A DNA stretch of 45,532 bases. Source: Pseudomonadota bacterium. GTDB taxonomy: Bacteria; Pseudomonadota; Alphaproteobacteria; Acetobacterales; Acetobacteraceae. The stretch is taken from NCBI GenBank assembly GCA_021816925.1, contig JAKAWQ010000025.1, forward strand, positions 1 through 45,532, written 5' to 3'. Both the position numbers and the translations under genes were made by a program. Positions 8,437 through 16,967 of this stretch are shown piece by piece (the first letter of the stretch is position 1; every line of letters starts with the position of its first letter). A model generated the notes under the pieces. The model saw only the letters and a list, made by a program, of their open reading frames with translations, had not been told where the DNA came from and ran no database searches.

Positions 8437-8915
8437 CTTCTCTCAGGAACGGCAACACGACGATCGAGCGCAGCAATCCATCCGATGATACGCGCCCGGT
8501 TCACCCCGAAGTCCGAAGAGCCGTAAACGCTCCGGGAATAGATGATCAGCGCAGCGTCGGTGGCGCCGCGCGGCTCGGCTGCAACAAGCACGAGGTCCGG
8601 AAAGTTGAAGACCCGGCTTCGCGCGACGTAATCCGCCTGCAGATCGACCGGATAGGCCGCCTGGAGGTAGGTCCGCGGCTCCTGCGCGGCCACCCTCTCG
8701 ATCGCCATGAGGAGTTGCGGCGCCGGCAGATGGTAGAGGGGGGTCAGGAGATCCGGCGCCGGGGAAAATCCCGCTGGGCCCGCGAGCGCGGAGTTGGGGG
8801 TCGCCAGCCGCACGATTTTGAGCGGCGCCGATGCCGGCGGTACCGGCAGGCCCGCTGCCCCGTGGCCGGCGCAGGTCGGGAACAGCAAACTGGCGAGCAA
8901 GGGCAGGAGAAGCAT
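8433..8915 (-). CDS. DUF1499-like exported protein
   Basis: A 160-residue protein starting at ATG 8915, with AGAAGG just upstream. The first 20 or so residues form a hydrophobic export signal; a Cys in FPTC is not a good lipobox. The C-terminal part (VARSRVFNFPDLVLV... then IIYSRSVYGSSDFGVNRARI and IGWIAAL) matches the DUF1499 pattern, in which a conserved YSD-x-G-x-N/R helix closes the domain. Function is unknown. It is coupled (four-base overlap) to the SbmA/YddA-like transporter, so the two probably act together in the envelope. Confidence 0.72.
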   Translation of the reverse strand: MLLLPLLASLLFPTCAGHGAAGLPVPPASAPLKIVRLATPNSALAGPAGFSPAPDLLTPLYHLPAPQLLMAIERVAAQEPRTYLQAAYPVDLQADYVARSRVFNFPDLVLVAAEPRGATDAALIIYSRSVYGSSDFGVNRARIIGWIAALDRRVAVPERR

Positions 8916-8940
8916 CGCGCCTTCTGTCAGGGATGGAAGC

Positions 8941-8964
8941 CGAGCCGAGCGCCCGCTCGGCTCG
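8941..8964. terminator. Perfect 11-bp inverted repeat
   Basis: CGAGCCGAGCG and its exact reverse complement CGCTCGGCTCG are separated by only two bases. The repeat lies between the end of the EAL gene (9059) and the start of the DUF1499 gene (8915), both on the minus strand. It is well placed as a terminator separating the EAL operon from the transporter operon. No T-run follows. Confidence 0.55.
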
Positions 8965-9058
8965 ATCCAGGAGCGGAAGGGACGGAAGCGTCAGGCCGCA
9001 GCAAGTTCACGAAGCCCAAGCTGGCGCATGAAGCCCACTCGGGCAAGTTACCGGAGAT

Positions 9059-9952
9059 TCAGGTTCCCGCGGCGAGCATCATCCGCGTCACCAGCGCTGC
9101 GGCCGGCTGCGGATGGCTGAACAGGAAACCCTGCCCTTCGTCGCAGCCGATGCCCGAGAGAAAAGCGCGCTGGACCTCGGTTTCGATCCCCTCCGCCCCC
9201 ATGACCAAGCCGAGCGCGTGGCCGGCGGTGATCACCGCCTGGACGATAGCAGCGTCTTCGCGGTTATCCGGCAGGCCGCGCACGAGTGAGCGATCGAGTT
9301 TCACGGTGGTCAGCGGCAGGCGCTTGAGCATCGAGAGGCTGGCGTAGCCGGCGCCGAAATCGTCGAGCGCCAAACCGATGCCGAGGTCCCGGATGGCCGA
9401 GAGGGTGAGCAGAGTCTCGATGTCGGTTTCGATGTCGGTGTCGAGCATCACACTCTCGGTGAGTTCGAGCTCGAGGCGTTCCGGCGGTAGGCCCGAGAGC
9501 TCGAGCGCCGCAGAGAGCTGTTCCAGCAGGACACGATCGGCGAACTGGCGTGCCGAGACGTTGACGGAGACAACCGGCGCCGGGCGCTGGCCCGCCGCCG
9601 GCCACCGCATCGCTTCCTGGCAGGCCGTGCGCAGCACGAAACCGCCGATGCCGGTGATGAGGTCCGTCCGCTCCGAAATCGGGATGAAGGTGGCCGGCGA
9701 AATCAATCCGTGCCGCGGGTGCGGCCAGCGCAGCAGAGCCTCGGCCCCGACGATCGCGCCCGATGCCAATTGAAGCCGTGGTTGATAGTACAGAATCAGG
9801 CCACCGCTGGAGACGGCGGCGCGCAGATCGCGCTCGAGGCGGCGCCGGGTGGAATGGCCGGCCCGCGGATCGAGGGCGCGGCGCAACTCTGGGTTCACCA
9901 ATCGCTGTTCGCGCTCTTCGGGAGGGGCGTCAACCGTCCACTGTTCGAGCAT
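9059..9952 (-). CDS. Stand-alone EAL-domain c-di-GMP phosphodiesterase
   Basis: A 297-residue protein, essentially one EAL domain after a short linker of the kind that normally joins GGDEF to EAL (RRRLERDLRAAV). Residues needed to bind Mg and cleave c-di-GMP to pGpG are present: the EALLRW motif, Asn in SVNVSARQF, Glu in ELTES, the DDFGAGYASL loop, Lys in VKLDRS, Glu in AEGIETE and Gln in EGQGFLFS. It is therefore likely active. No GGDEF, PAS or membrane segment is seen, so it should be cytosolic. Its ATG shares one base with the stop of the upstream dehydrogenase gene (TGATG). This couples it to a metabolic enzyme and not to a sensor. Confidence 0.9.
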   Translation of the reverse strand: MLEQWTVDAPPEEREQRLVNPELRRALDPRAGHSTRRRLERDLRAAVSSGGLILYYQPRLQLASGAIVGAEALLRWPHPRHGLISPATFIPISERTDLITGIGGFVLRTACQEAMRWPAAGQRPAPVVSVNVSARQFADRVLLEQLSAALELSGLPPERLELELTESVMLDTDIETDIETLLTLSAIRDLGIGLALDDFGAGYASLSMLKRLPLTTVKLDRSLVRGLPDNREDAAIVQAVITAGHALGLVMGAEGIETEVQRAFLSGIGCDEGQGFLFSHPQPAAALVTRMMLAAGT

Positions 9953-12900
9953 CAGCCCGTCTTGTCTCCCGATGCGTTTCCGATTCTGGCGGTGGAACCA
10001 TTACCGTGCGGTAAAATGCTTCTTCGGAAGCGCGCCGGCAGTGGTTTGGCAAAGCCTTCCTCCGGAGCCAGCGATCCGGCGAGGACGCGCATCGAATGCA
10101 GAGCCTGCCGGCCAGCGAGATCGGCGATCTGGTGGCGACAGGAGGTGCCATCGGCGATTACGATCTCGCCCGGCGGGGCGGCAGCCAGCGCGGGGAGGAG
10201 CTCGAGCTCCGCAATGGCGCGGGAGATCGCCTCGGTCTCTGCCTGGTAGCCGAACGCGCCGGCCATGCCGCAACAGGTTGCGGCGATCGGGCGCACCGCG
10301 AGGCCGGGGAGCGTCCCGAGCACGGCGAGGAGGGCAGGAAAGGTGCCGAACGACTTCTGATGGCAGTGCCCATGCACGTGGACGGTGCCAGTCTGCGGCA
10401 CGAGGGGGAGCTGCGGCTTCTCGCGGACGAGGAACTCGGAAACAAGGAAGGCGCGCGCGGCGAGCGCTCGCGCCTCCGGCCCGGGCAGGAGGGCAGGGAT
10501 TTCATCCCGGAGGGTCAGAAGGCAGGAGGGCTCGATCCCGAGAACCGGCCGATCGCCCGCGCAGGCCGCAAACAGCCGGCGCGCCTCCTCACGCGCCCGA
10601 TCGACGAGGCCCGCGGCAAGATAGGTGCGCCCGCAGCAAAGCGGCCGGCCGCCCCGGAGCTCCGGGGCCGGCGCGGCAATCCGCGCGCGGTAGCCGCCAG
10701 CGGCGAGCACGCGGAGCGTCGCCCGCAGATTCTCCGGCTCGAAATAGCGGTTGAAGGTATCGGCGAGAAGCAGGACGTCTCCGCGCGACCCGGCTGGCCT
10801 GGGCCCTGCCTCGAAGTCGCGGAAGAAGTCGCGACGAAAGACCGGCAGGTTGCGGCGGGCGGTGATGCCGAACGCACGCTCGCCGAGCCGGGCCAGCAGC
10901 GCGCTTCGGTTACGCAGATTAACGAGGGGCGCGAACCTGGCGGCCAGGGGCGCGTATCGGGGCAGCGCGGCGATCAGGCGCTCGCGCCGGCCGGGCCTGT
11001 GGGCGCGCGCCCGCGCGGCCATTACCTCGATCTTCATCTTCGCCATATCGACCCCTGTGGGGCATTCGCGGCGGCAGGCCTTGCACGAGACGCACAGCGC
11101 CATCGCCTGCGCGACCGCCTCCGAGGCCATTGCCCCGGCGCCGATCTGGCCGGTCAGCGCCAGCCGGAGTGTGTTGGCCCGCCCTCGCGTGAGATCGATT
11201 TCTGCCCGTGTGGCGCGGAAGCTCGGGCACATCACGCCCGCATCGATGCTGCGGCAGGCGCCGTTATTGTTGCACATCTCGACCGCGCCGAGCAGCCCGC
11301 CGAATGGCCCGGGATGCTCCGACCAGTCGAGTGCGGGCGTGAAGTCCCTGACCGGGCCGTAGGCCGGGAAGTAGCGGAAGAGCGTGCGGTCATCCATGCG
11401 CGGCGGATCGACGATCCGATGGGGATTGAAGAGCCCCTGCGGATCGAAGGCCTGCTTGACCTCGGCGAAGGCGCGCACGATGCGTGGCCCGAACATCGCC
11501 TCGTGGAACTCGCTGCGCACGATGCCGTCGCCGTGCTCGCCGGAATGGCTTCCCTTGTAGGCGCGGACAAGTGCGAAACATTCCTCAGCCACTGCCCGCA
11601 TCCTCGCCACGTCGAACGGATCCTTGAGATTCAACACCGGGCGAACGTGCAGGCAGCCGACCGAGGCGTGGGCATACCAGGTACCACTCACGCCGTGCCG
11701 GGCGAACACCTCGTTCAATTGCTCGGTGTAGGCATCGAGATCGGCCAGATCGACTGCCGCGTCCTCGATGAAGGAGACCGGTTTGGCGTCTCCTTTCATC
11801 GACATCATGATGTTGAGTCCGGCCTCGCGAACGGCGGCGATCTCCGCCTGGAAGGCGGCGTCCGGCACGCGCACAAGCGCTCTCGGAAGGCCGAGATCGG
11901 CCAACGCCTCGGCGAGCAGATCGAGCTTGCGGGCAAGCGGCGCGTCATCCTCGCCATGGAACTCGACGAGCAGCAGGCTCTCCGGCTCGCCGATGAGCAT
12001 GCGCTCGATCGTCGGCCGGTAGAGCGGAATGGCGCGGCCGAGCGTGATCATCGTGCGATCGATGAGCTCGACCGCCTCCGGATCGAGCGCCACTAGCGCG
12101 GGCGTGGCCTGCATCGCCCGGCGGAAGGAAGGGAACTGGCAGATGCCGATCACCTTGCGCGGCTTGATCGGCGCGAGCCGGAGCGTGATAGCCTCGGAAA
12201 AGGCGAGCGTTCCTTCGGAGCCGACGAGCAGGCGGGCGAGGTTTCCCCGCCCGGCGGCGCGGGCGGCGGGGGTCAGCGCGTCGATATTGTAGCCCCCGAC
12301 GCGGCGGAGCTGGCGGGGGAAGCGGGCGGCAATCTCGGTGGCCTCGGCAGCGCCGAGAGCCTCGAGGCGCCCGACCAGCGCGGTGATGCGCTCCGGGCGC
12401 CCGGGCTCGGGATCGTCAGGCAGCGGGCCGAAGCGGGAACGCGTGCCGTCGGCCAGGATCGCGTCGATCGCCTCCACGTTGTCGGCCATCAATCCGTAGC
12501 GGATCGACTTCGCGCCGCAGGAATTATTGCCCGCCATGCCGCCGATGGTGCATCGCGCGTGCGTCGAGGGATCGACCGGGAAGAAGAGGCCGTGCGGCCG
12601 GAGGGCAGCGTTCAGCTCCCCGAGCACCAAGCCCGGCTCAACCGTCGCGATGCGGCAGGCCGGATCGAGGGCGAGAATGCGGCGGAGATGCCGCGAGCAG
12701 TCAATGACGAGCGCTCGATTCACCGTCTGGCCGCACTGGCTGGTACCGCCTCCGCGCGCGAGCATCGGCACGCCCTCCTCGCGCGCGATGGCGATTGCCG
12801 CAGCGATGTCGTCCCGCCGCGCCGGCACGACCACCCCAATCGGCTCGACCTGATAGATCGAGGCATCGGTCGCGTAGCGGCCGCGGCTTGCCGCGTCGAA

Positions 12901-12966
12901 CAGCACCTCACCTGCAAGCGCGGTGCGGAGCCGCGCCGCCAAGAGCGAGTCCCCCGGCCCGATCAC
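9952..12966 (-). CDS. FAD-linked and Fe-S-containing dehydrogenase (YdiJ-like, D-2-hydroxyacid type)
   Basis: About 1004 residues from a GTG at 12966 that follows GGGACGGGC. The frame is open further upstream but only into the lactonase gene. Order: an FAD-binding p-cresol-methylhydroxylase-type domain (residues 40-200; RGGGTSQCGQTV, GNNSCGAKSIRYG, LVGSEGTLAF), then an FAD-oxidase C-terminal domain with HASVGCLHVRP and GSHSGEHGDG. Next come two Fe-S cluster motifs: CNNNGACR...MCPSF, and CVSCKACRRECP. The end has heterodisulfide-reductase-like Cys-rich repeats (CCGRTYL, HCHQKSF, CCGMAGAFGY). This is the architecture of YdiJ/D-lactate-dehydrogenase-like enzymes that oxidise 2-hydroxyacids and pass electrons through Fe-S centres to the membrane pool. 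The substrate is unknown. It is second in the operon after the SMP-30 lactonase (40-base gap) and overlaps the EAL gene. Confidence 0.88.
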   Translation of the reverse strand: MIGPGDSLLAARLRTALAGEVLFDAASRGRYATDASIYQVEPIGVVVPARRDDIAAAIAIAREEGVPMLARGGGTSQCGQTVNRALVIDCSRHLRRILALDPACRIATVEPGLVLGELNAALRPHGLFFPVDPSTHARCTIGGMAGNNSCGAKSIRYGLMADNVEAIDAILADGTRSRFGPLPDDPEPGRPERITALVGRLEALGAAEATEIAARFPRQLRRVGGYNIDALTPAARAAGRGNLARLLVGSEGTLAFSEAITLRLAPIKPRKVIGICQFPSFRRAMQATPALVALDPEAVELIDRTMITLGRAIPLYRPTIERMLIGEPESLLLVEFHGEDDAPLARKLDLLAEALADLGLPRALVRVPDAAFQAEIAAVREAGLNIMMSMKGDAKPVSFIEDAAVDLADLDAYTEQLNEVFARHGVSGTWYAHASVGCLHVRPVLNLKDPFDVARMRAVAEECFALVRAYKGSHSGEHGDGIVRSEFHEAMFGPRIVRAFAEVKQAFDPQGLFNPHRIVDPPRMDDRTLFRYFPAYGPVRDFTPALDWSEHPGPFGGLLGAVEMCNNNGACRSIDAGVMCPSFRATRAEIDLTRGRANTLRLALTGQIGAGAMASEAVAQAMALCVSCKACRRECPTGVDMAKMKIEVMAARARAHRPGRRERLIAALPRYAPLAARFAPLVNLRNRSALLARLGERAFGITARRNLPVFRRDFFRDFEAGPRPAGSRGDVLLLADTFNRYFEPENLRATLRVLAAGGYRARIAAPAPELRGGRPLCCGRTYLAAGLVDRAREEARRLFAACAGDRPVLGIEPSCLLTLRDEIPALLPGPEARALAARAFLVSEFLVREKPQLPLVPQTGTVHVHGHCHQKSFGTFPALLAVLGTLPGLAVRPIAATCCGMAGAFGYQAETEAISRAIAELELLPALAAAPPGEIVIADGTSCRHQIADLAGRQALHSMRVLAGSLAPEEGFAKPLPARFRRSILPHGNGSTARIGNASGDKTG

Positions 12967-13006
12967 GCCCGTCCCGCGCCCGGCGCGGCGCTCCGCCGGA
13001 TGGCGA

Positions 13007-13921
13007 TCACGCCGCGAAGTTGAGCCGGAGCCCCGGTTCCGGCCAGGCGAGTGCGCCAAGCCGCCCGGTTTCCGAGAGCGTGACATAGGCGATGCGGAGA
13101 TCCGCGCCGCCGAAGCAGAGGTTGGTCGGGTGCGTCTCGGGCATCGTGACCTGTCGCAGTACCCTGCCCGCCGGGCTGACCACCGTGATGCAGCCGCTGA
13201 CGAGGGTCGCCACGGCGATGTTGCCGGAGGCGGTGACGGCGAGGCTGTCGAAGCGCTGATAGCCGCCGAGCCCGACGACCAGCCGACCGCCATGGGGGGA
13301 GGGGAAACCCTCCTTCCTTACATTGCCTGGCGACTCGATTTGGAAGGCCCAGAGGCGCGCGGGTTCGGTGTCTGCGACGTAGACGGTCCGTTCGTCGGGC
13401 GCGAGCCCGACGCCATTGGCGCTCAGGATCGGGTAGGCGACCTCGACGATGCGCGAGCCGTCGGGCAGGGCGTAATAGAGCCCGCCGTGATCACGATGCC
13501 GCGGGTAGCGTTTGCCGAGATCCGTGAAATAGAAGCCGCCTGCGGAGTCGAAGACGAGGTCGTTCGGCGCGGAAAGCCGGTGCCCGCCGCACTCGGTGTA
13601 AAGCACGCGGTACTCGCCGCTCGCGGGATCGATCCGCTGAATCGAGCCGCCCCGATAATCCTCGGCCGGGCCAACGGCCATGAAGTGGCCGGGGCGGTAG
13701 GCGTTGCCGCCGTTGTTGCAGAGATAGAACGCACCGTCCGGCCCGCGCGCGAGCCCATTCGGCCCGCCACCCGGCCGGGCGAGGACGGAAGGGCGGCCGG
13801 CAGGATCGAGCCGGGTCAGGATCCCGGCGGCAATTTCAGCGACGATCACCGAGCCGTCCGCGAGCGCGACTGGCCCTTCCGGGAACCGGAGCCCCTCGGC
13901 CAGGATTCTCACTTCCGTCAT
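13007..13921 (-). CDS. SMP-30/gluconolactonase-family beta-propeller hydrolase
   Basis: A 304-residue protein from the ATG at 13921, preceded by GGAGGA. It shows the six-bladed propeller pattern of SMP-30/Gnl/LRE proteins: FPEGPVAL near the N-terminus with the metal Glu, GGPNGLARGPDGAFYLCNN with the metal Asn, SAPNDLVFDSAGGFYFTD, and SANGVGLAPDERTVYVADT with the Asn/Asp pair. Members hydrolyse lactones of sugar acids using a divalent metal. As first gene of an operon with a 2-hydroxyacid-type dehydrogenase, it may supply or use an aldonate-like compound; that pairing is inference. It is divergent from the amidase pair at 14068. Confidence 0.85.
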   Translation of the reverse strand: MTEVRILAEGLRFPEGPVALADGSVIVAEIAAGILTRLDPAGRPSVLARPGGGPNGLARGPDGAFYLCNNGGNAYRPGHFMAVGPAEDYRGGSIQRIDPASGEYRVLYTECGGHRLSAPNDLVFDSAGGFYFTDLGKRYPRHRDHGGLYYALPDGSRIVEVAYPILSANGVGLAPDERTVYVADTEPARLWAFQIESPGNVRKEGFPSPHGGRLVVGLGGYQRFDSLAVTASGNIAVATLVSGCITVVSPAGRVLRQVTMPETHPTNLCFGGADLRIAYVTLSETGRLGALAWPEPGLRLNFAA

Positions 13922-14067
13922 CGGTTCCTCCGGATCGTCCCGTCGGCCAGGATCATGGCACGGGTCGGCCGGCGAGGGGAGGGCGCTTGCCGGCATGACG
14001 CCGAGTGGGTAGGGTTTGTGTCGTAACAATTCCCTGGGCTCTCCGGGGAAGCGGTTTTTCGGTTTTT

Positions 14068-14313
14068 ATGCCCGAACGTCCCGCAAGCAACGGGGTCGGC
14101 GTGACCCCCGCCGAGATGGAGCTGCTGGTGGCGCGCGCCGGCCTTGCCCTCAATCCGGGACAGATGGCCGATCTCGTGCTTGCCTGGCGGCAGTTGGCGG
14201 CGCTGATTGCCGCGATTCCGCGCGAGAGGCCGCTAGCCGACGATGCGGCCTTTGCCTTCCGTCTCCCGCCGCCCACGGCGGGAACTAACAGCGCGCCCAG
14301 ACGCAGCCGATGA
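14068..14313 (+). CDS. AtzG-like small subunit (DUF4089 type), GatC-like partner of the amidase
   Basis: An 81-residue protein. After a short tail it shows VTPAEMELLVARAGLAL...MADLVLAWRQLAALIAAIPRE, then a Pro-rich end. This is the helical pattern of DUF4089/AtzG proteins, which wrap around an AtzE-type amidase much as GatC supports GatA. The last codons overlap the amidase start (ATGA), the arrangement seen for atzG-atzE. The ATG at 14068 has only a distant GGGGAAG; an in-frame upstream GTG at 14005 would add an unrelated-looking extension. Confidence rests mostly on gene order plus the short pattern. Confidence 0.7.
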   Translation: MPERPASNGVGVTPAEMELLVARAGLALNPGQMADLVLAWRQLAALIAAIPRERPLADDAAFAFRLPPPTAGTNSAPRRSR

Positions 14314-15797
14314 GCGGAGCCGAGGCCGGCCCACTCACCATCGCCGAGGCCGCGCGCCTGATCGCGGCGAGGAGACTTTCCCCGATCGAGCTGACCCGCA
14401 CCCTGCTCGCGCGGATCGCCGCCCTCGATCCCGAGATCAACGCCTTCCTGACCGTCACGGCCCGGAAGGCAGAGGCCGAGGCGCGGACGGCGGAAAAGGC
14501 GCTGAAGGCCCGCAAGCGCGGCCGACTTCTTGGCATCCCGCTTGCCTACAAAGACATCTTTGCCACCGCTGGCGTGCGTACCACCGCGCATTCGCGGCTG
14601 CTTGCCGAGAACGTGCCGAAGGAGAGCGCCGAGTCGGTGCGCCGGCTGGCAGAAGCCGGGGCGGTGATGCTCGGAAAGCTCGCCACCCATGAATTCGCGA
14701 TCGGCGGGCCGGCCTTTGACCTGCCCTGGCCGCCGGCGCGCAACCCATGGGATCCCGAGCGGTTCACCGGGGGCTCTTCCTCGGGCGCGGGTGCGGCGAT
14801 CGCTGCGGGGCTCGCGCTTGGCGCGCTCGGCTCAGATACCGGCGGTTCGATCCGCATCCCGGCCGCCTATTGCGGGATCGCCGGGATCAAGCCCACGCCG
14901 GGCTTGGTTTCGCGGCGCGGCGTGATCCCCCTTGCGCCGAGCCTCGACACGGTCGGGCCGATGGCCTGGACGGCCGAGGACTGTGCGCTCCTGCTCGATG
15001 TGCTGGCCGGCTACGATCCGGCCGATCCGGCCTCGGTTCCTGGCCCCAAGGTCTCTTACGCGCGCGCGATCACGGCACCCGTCAAAGGGCTCAGGATCGG
15101 CCTCGTGCGGCATTTCCATGAGCGCGACGTTCCCGCCGGCGCCGAGACGTTGCGGATGATCGCGACGCTCGTGCGGCTCCTCCCAAAGCTTGGTTGCAGA
15201 GTGGAGGAGGCGACGCTTCCCTCGGTGCATGAATACAACGCCGTCGGCCGGGTCATCATCTCCGCCGAGGCTTATGCGCTGCACGAGGCGAACCTGCGTA
15301 CGCGCCTCTCGGACTACTCACGGACCTTCCGCATACGCGTCTTGGCGGGCGGACTGATCCGTGCCGCGGACTATCTGGCCGCGCAGCGTCAGCGCACCGA
15401 CCTCATCGTGACCACTGCCCGCGCCTTCGAGCGCTTCGATCTTCTGCTCACCGCGGCGGTGCCCGGTCCGGCGCCGCTTCTCAAGGAGCAGCGGGCAGAT
15501 GAAGGCTTTGCCGTGCCCTTCCTCACCACGCCGGCCAACGTGGCGGCGATCCCCGCGGCCGTTGTTTGCGGCGGCTTCTCGGCAACGGGGCTGCCGCTCG
15601 GGGTGCAGATCATGGGCCCGGCCTGGGGCGATGCGCTCGTGCTGCGCCTCGCCCATCATCTCGAAAGGGCGGCAGGCACGCGGACACGCCGGCCGGTGCT
15701 TGCTCTCTCCGCGAGGTGCGAAAAGCCGCGCGAGTGGCTGGCTTCCGGCGTGCCGGCGCATTCCGCCGGGGCTGTGCCTCCTACGGGAGTGGGCTAG
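14310..15797 (+). CDS. Amidase-signature hydrolase, AtzE/GatA-like
   Basis: A 495-residue amidase-signature enzyme. The Ser-cisSer-Lys triad is K81 (AYKD), S156 (GGSSSG) and S180 (SDTGGSI). The core runs from LTIAEAARLI to PLGVQIMGP as in GatA, AtzE and related amidases. The AtzG-like gene overlapping its start suggests a 1-carboxybiuret hydrolase-like heteromer. The family covers many amides, so the substrate is open. The C-terminus is about 20 residues longer than common members and has low complexity. It is convergent with the SDR gene: the stop at 15797 is 24 bases from the SDR stop, and a GCCGGT/ACCGGC hairpin (15817-15834) overlaps that end. Confidence 0.87.
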   Translation: MSGAEAGPLTIAEAARLIAARRLSPIELTRTLLARIAALDPEINAFLTVTARKAEAEARTAEKALKARKRGRLLGIPLAYKDIFATAGVRTTAHSRLLAENVPKESAESVRRLAEAGAVMLGKLATHEFAIGGPAFDLPWPPARNPWDPERFTGGSSSGAGAAIAAGLALGALGSDTGGSIRIPAAYCGIAGIKPTPGLVSRRGVIPLAPSLDTVGPMAWTAEDCALLLDVLAGYDPADPASVPGPKVSYARAITAPVKGLRIGLVRHFHERDVPAGAETLRMIATLVRLLPKLGCRVEEATLPSVHEYNAVGRVIISAEAYALHEANLRTRLSDYSRTFRIRVLAGGLIRAADYLAAQRQRTDLIVTTARAFERFDLLLTAAVPGPAPLLKEQRADEGFAVPFLTTPANVAAIPAAVVCGGFSATGLPLGVQIMGPAWGDALVLRLAHHLERAAGTRTRRPVLALSARCEKPREWLASGVPAHSAGAVPPTGVG

Positions 15798-15821
15798 CGA
15801 GTTGGCGCGGTCGGCGGCCGG

Positions 15822-16604
15822 TCACACCACCGGCGAGCGGCCGCCGTCGACATTGATCGCCGTGCCGGTGATGTAGGAGGCCGCCTCGGAGGCGAGGAAG
15901 CAGGCGATCGCGGCGAATTCCTCCGGCCGACCCATGCGTCCGAGCGGTACGCCCGCCCCCATTTTCGCCACGAATTCATCGAAGGACAGATTGGCGCTCT
16001 CGGCCGCATGCCGTCGCTCCCATTGCTCGCTTACGATGATGCCGACGAGGAGCGCGTTGACGAGCACGTTGTGTGGCGCACCTTCGCCGGCGAGCACTTT
16101 CGTGAGCGCCATGCCGGCGGCTCGCGAGACGGCGGTCGGCCCACCGCGCGCAGGGGGTGCCTTCGCCCCGGTATTGAGCACGTTGATCACTCGCCCCCAG
16201 CGCCGCCCTTTCATCCCGGGCCAGACCAGGCGGGTCAGTCGGATCGTGGCGAAGAGCTTGAGATCGAGATCCCCCTGCCAGGTCTCGTCGGTGATCTCCT
16301 CGAAGGCGCCATGGCGCGAGGTGCCGGCGTTATTGACGAGGATATCGACCTTGCCGAACGAGGTGATCACCGCCTGATGCGCGCGGGCAATCTCAGGAGC
16401 TTGCGAGACGTCGCACGCGACGGTCGTGACACACCCCTTCGCGGTCCGGACGATTTCCTCCCGCGCTTCCGCCAGCACCTCCGGCCGGCGGGCAAGAATG
16501 GCGACGTCGGCGCCGGAGGCGGCGAAGCGTCTGGCGATTGCCAAGCCGAGCCCACGGCTGCCTCCTGTGACGATTGCGGTGCGGCCGGCAAGCGAGATTT
16601 CCAT
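15822..16604 (-). CDS. SDR-family protein lacking the catalytic Tyr and Lys
   Basis: A 260-residue short-chain dehydrogenase/reductase fold. The nucleotide-binding TGGSRGLG (14-20), CDV, NNAG (91-94) and the C-terminal YITGTAINVDGG are intact. Where the active site should be, the usual Ser region reads INVLNTGAK (140-148) and the YxxxK motif reads T157-A-V-S-R161. Both the proton-donating Tyr and the Lys are therefore replaced. This looks like a conserved variant, not decay, because the frame and fold are otherwise perfect. It may bind NAD(P) without classical dehydrogenase chemistry, or use other residues. It is a single gene, convergent with the amidase and downstream of tRNA-Pro. Confidence 0.85.
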   Translation of the reverse strand: MEISLAGRTAIVTGGSRGLGLAIARRFAASGADVAILARRPEVLAEAREEIVRTAKGCVTTVACDVSQAPEIARAHQAVITSFGKVDILVNNAGTSRHGAFEEITDETWQGDLDLKLFATIRLTRLVWPGMKGRRWGRVINVLNTGAKAPPARGGPTAVSRAAGMALTKVLAGEGAPHNVLVNALLVGIIVSEQWERRHAAESANLSFDEFVAKMGAGVPLGRMGRPEEFAAIACFLASEAASYITGTAINVDGGRSPVV

Positions 16605-16809
16605 GGCAGAAGCTTACTCCGGCTGCTGGTCTGGCGGCAGCCTTTCGAGAATGACGGGAACCGGTTCCAAGACGTGGCCCCGGCCGGCGCGGCGTCCGGA
16701 GGCGGATGATCGATCCTGGCGTGCCCGAGGTCCATACGGCACAGCCGGAACCCCGGTTCTTCCCTGCAAGCGTTCGATAAATTCGCGTGGCCGGAGAAAA
16801 CAACCGCAT

Positions 16810-16843
16810 CCCAAGGATCCGGCTGTTGGCAGGGATCCAGGGG
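16810..16843 (-). terminator. Probable terminator of tRNA-Pro
   Basis: About 20 bases downstream of the tRNA 3' end on the minus strand, CCC-CT-GGATCC and GGATCC-TT-GGG form a 9-bp stem with a 2x2 internal loop around a 12-base loop. A GTTGTTTTC stretch follows a few bases later. The 250 bases from here to the SDR start hold no other recognisable gene. Confidence 0.45.
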
Positions 16844-16861
16844 AAAGCGCCGCTTGGCCGC

Positions 16862-16938
16862 TGGTCGGAGTGAGAGGATTCGAACCTCCGGCCCCTGCGT
16901 CCCGAACACAGTGCTCTACCAGGCTGAGCTACACTCCG
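16862..16938 (-). tRNA. tRNA-Pro(CGG)
   Basis: A complete cloverleaf can be folded on the minus strand. The acceptor stem is CGGAGTG with CACTCCG, followed by discriminator A and an encoded CCA. The D arm is AGCTCAGCCTGGTAGAGC. The anticodon stem CTGTG/CGCAG encloses loop TTCGGGA, giving anticodon CGG (reads CCG). The T arm is CCGGAGGTTCGAATCCTCT-like, with the GTTCGAATC loop. The variable loop is short (class I). It lies between the SDR and formamidase genes. Confidence 0.95.
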
Positions 16939-16949
16939 GGCGGCAAAGA

Positions 16950-16955
16950 CGTATA
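16950..16955 (-). promoter_or_regulatory. -10-like box for tRNA-Pro
   Basis: TATACG on the minus strand lies 11 bases before the tRNA 5' end, just after the formamidase stop codon. That position would give a very short leader. The matching -35 is poor, so the promoter is only suggestive. Confidence 0.35.
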
Positions 16956-16967
16956 GCCGCGCGGGGC

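Noticed and set aside
12967-13293. N-terminal extension of the FAD/Fe-S dehydrogenase
   Set aside because: The extra residues are an out-of-frame reading of the lactonase gene; the family N-terminus begins at the GTG at 12966.
16862-16938. tRNA-Pro as an integration site of a genomic island
   Set aside because: No partial copy of the tRNA 3' end and no integrase gene was seen anywhere in the window.
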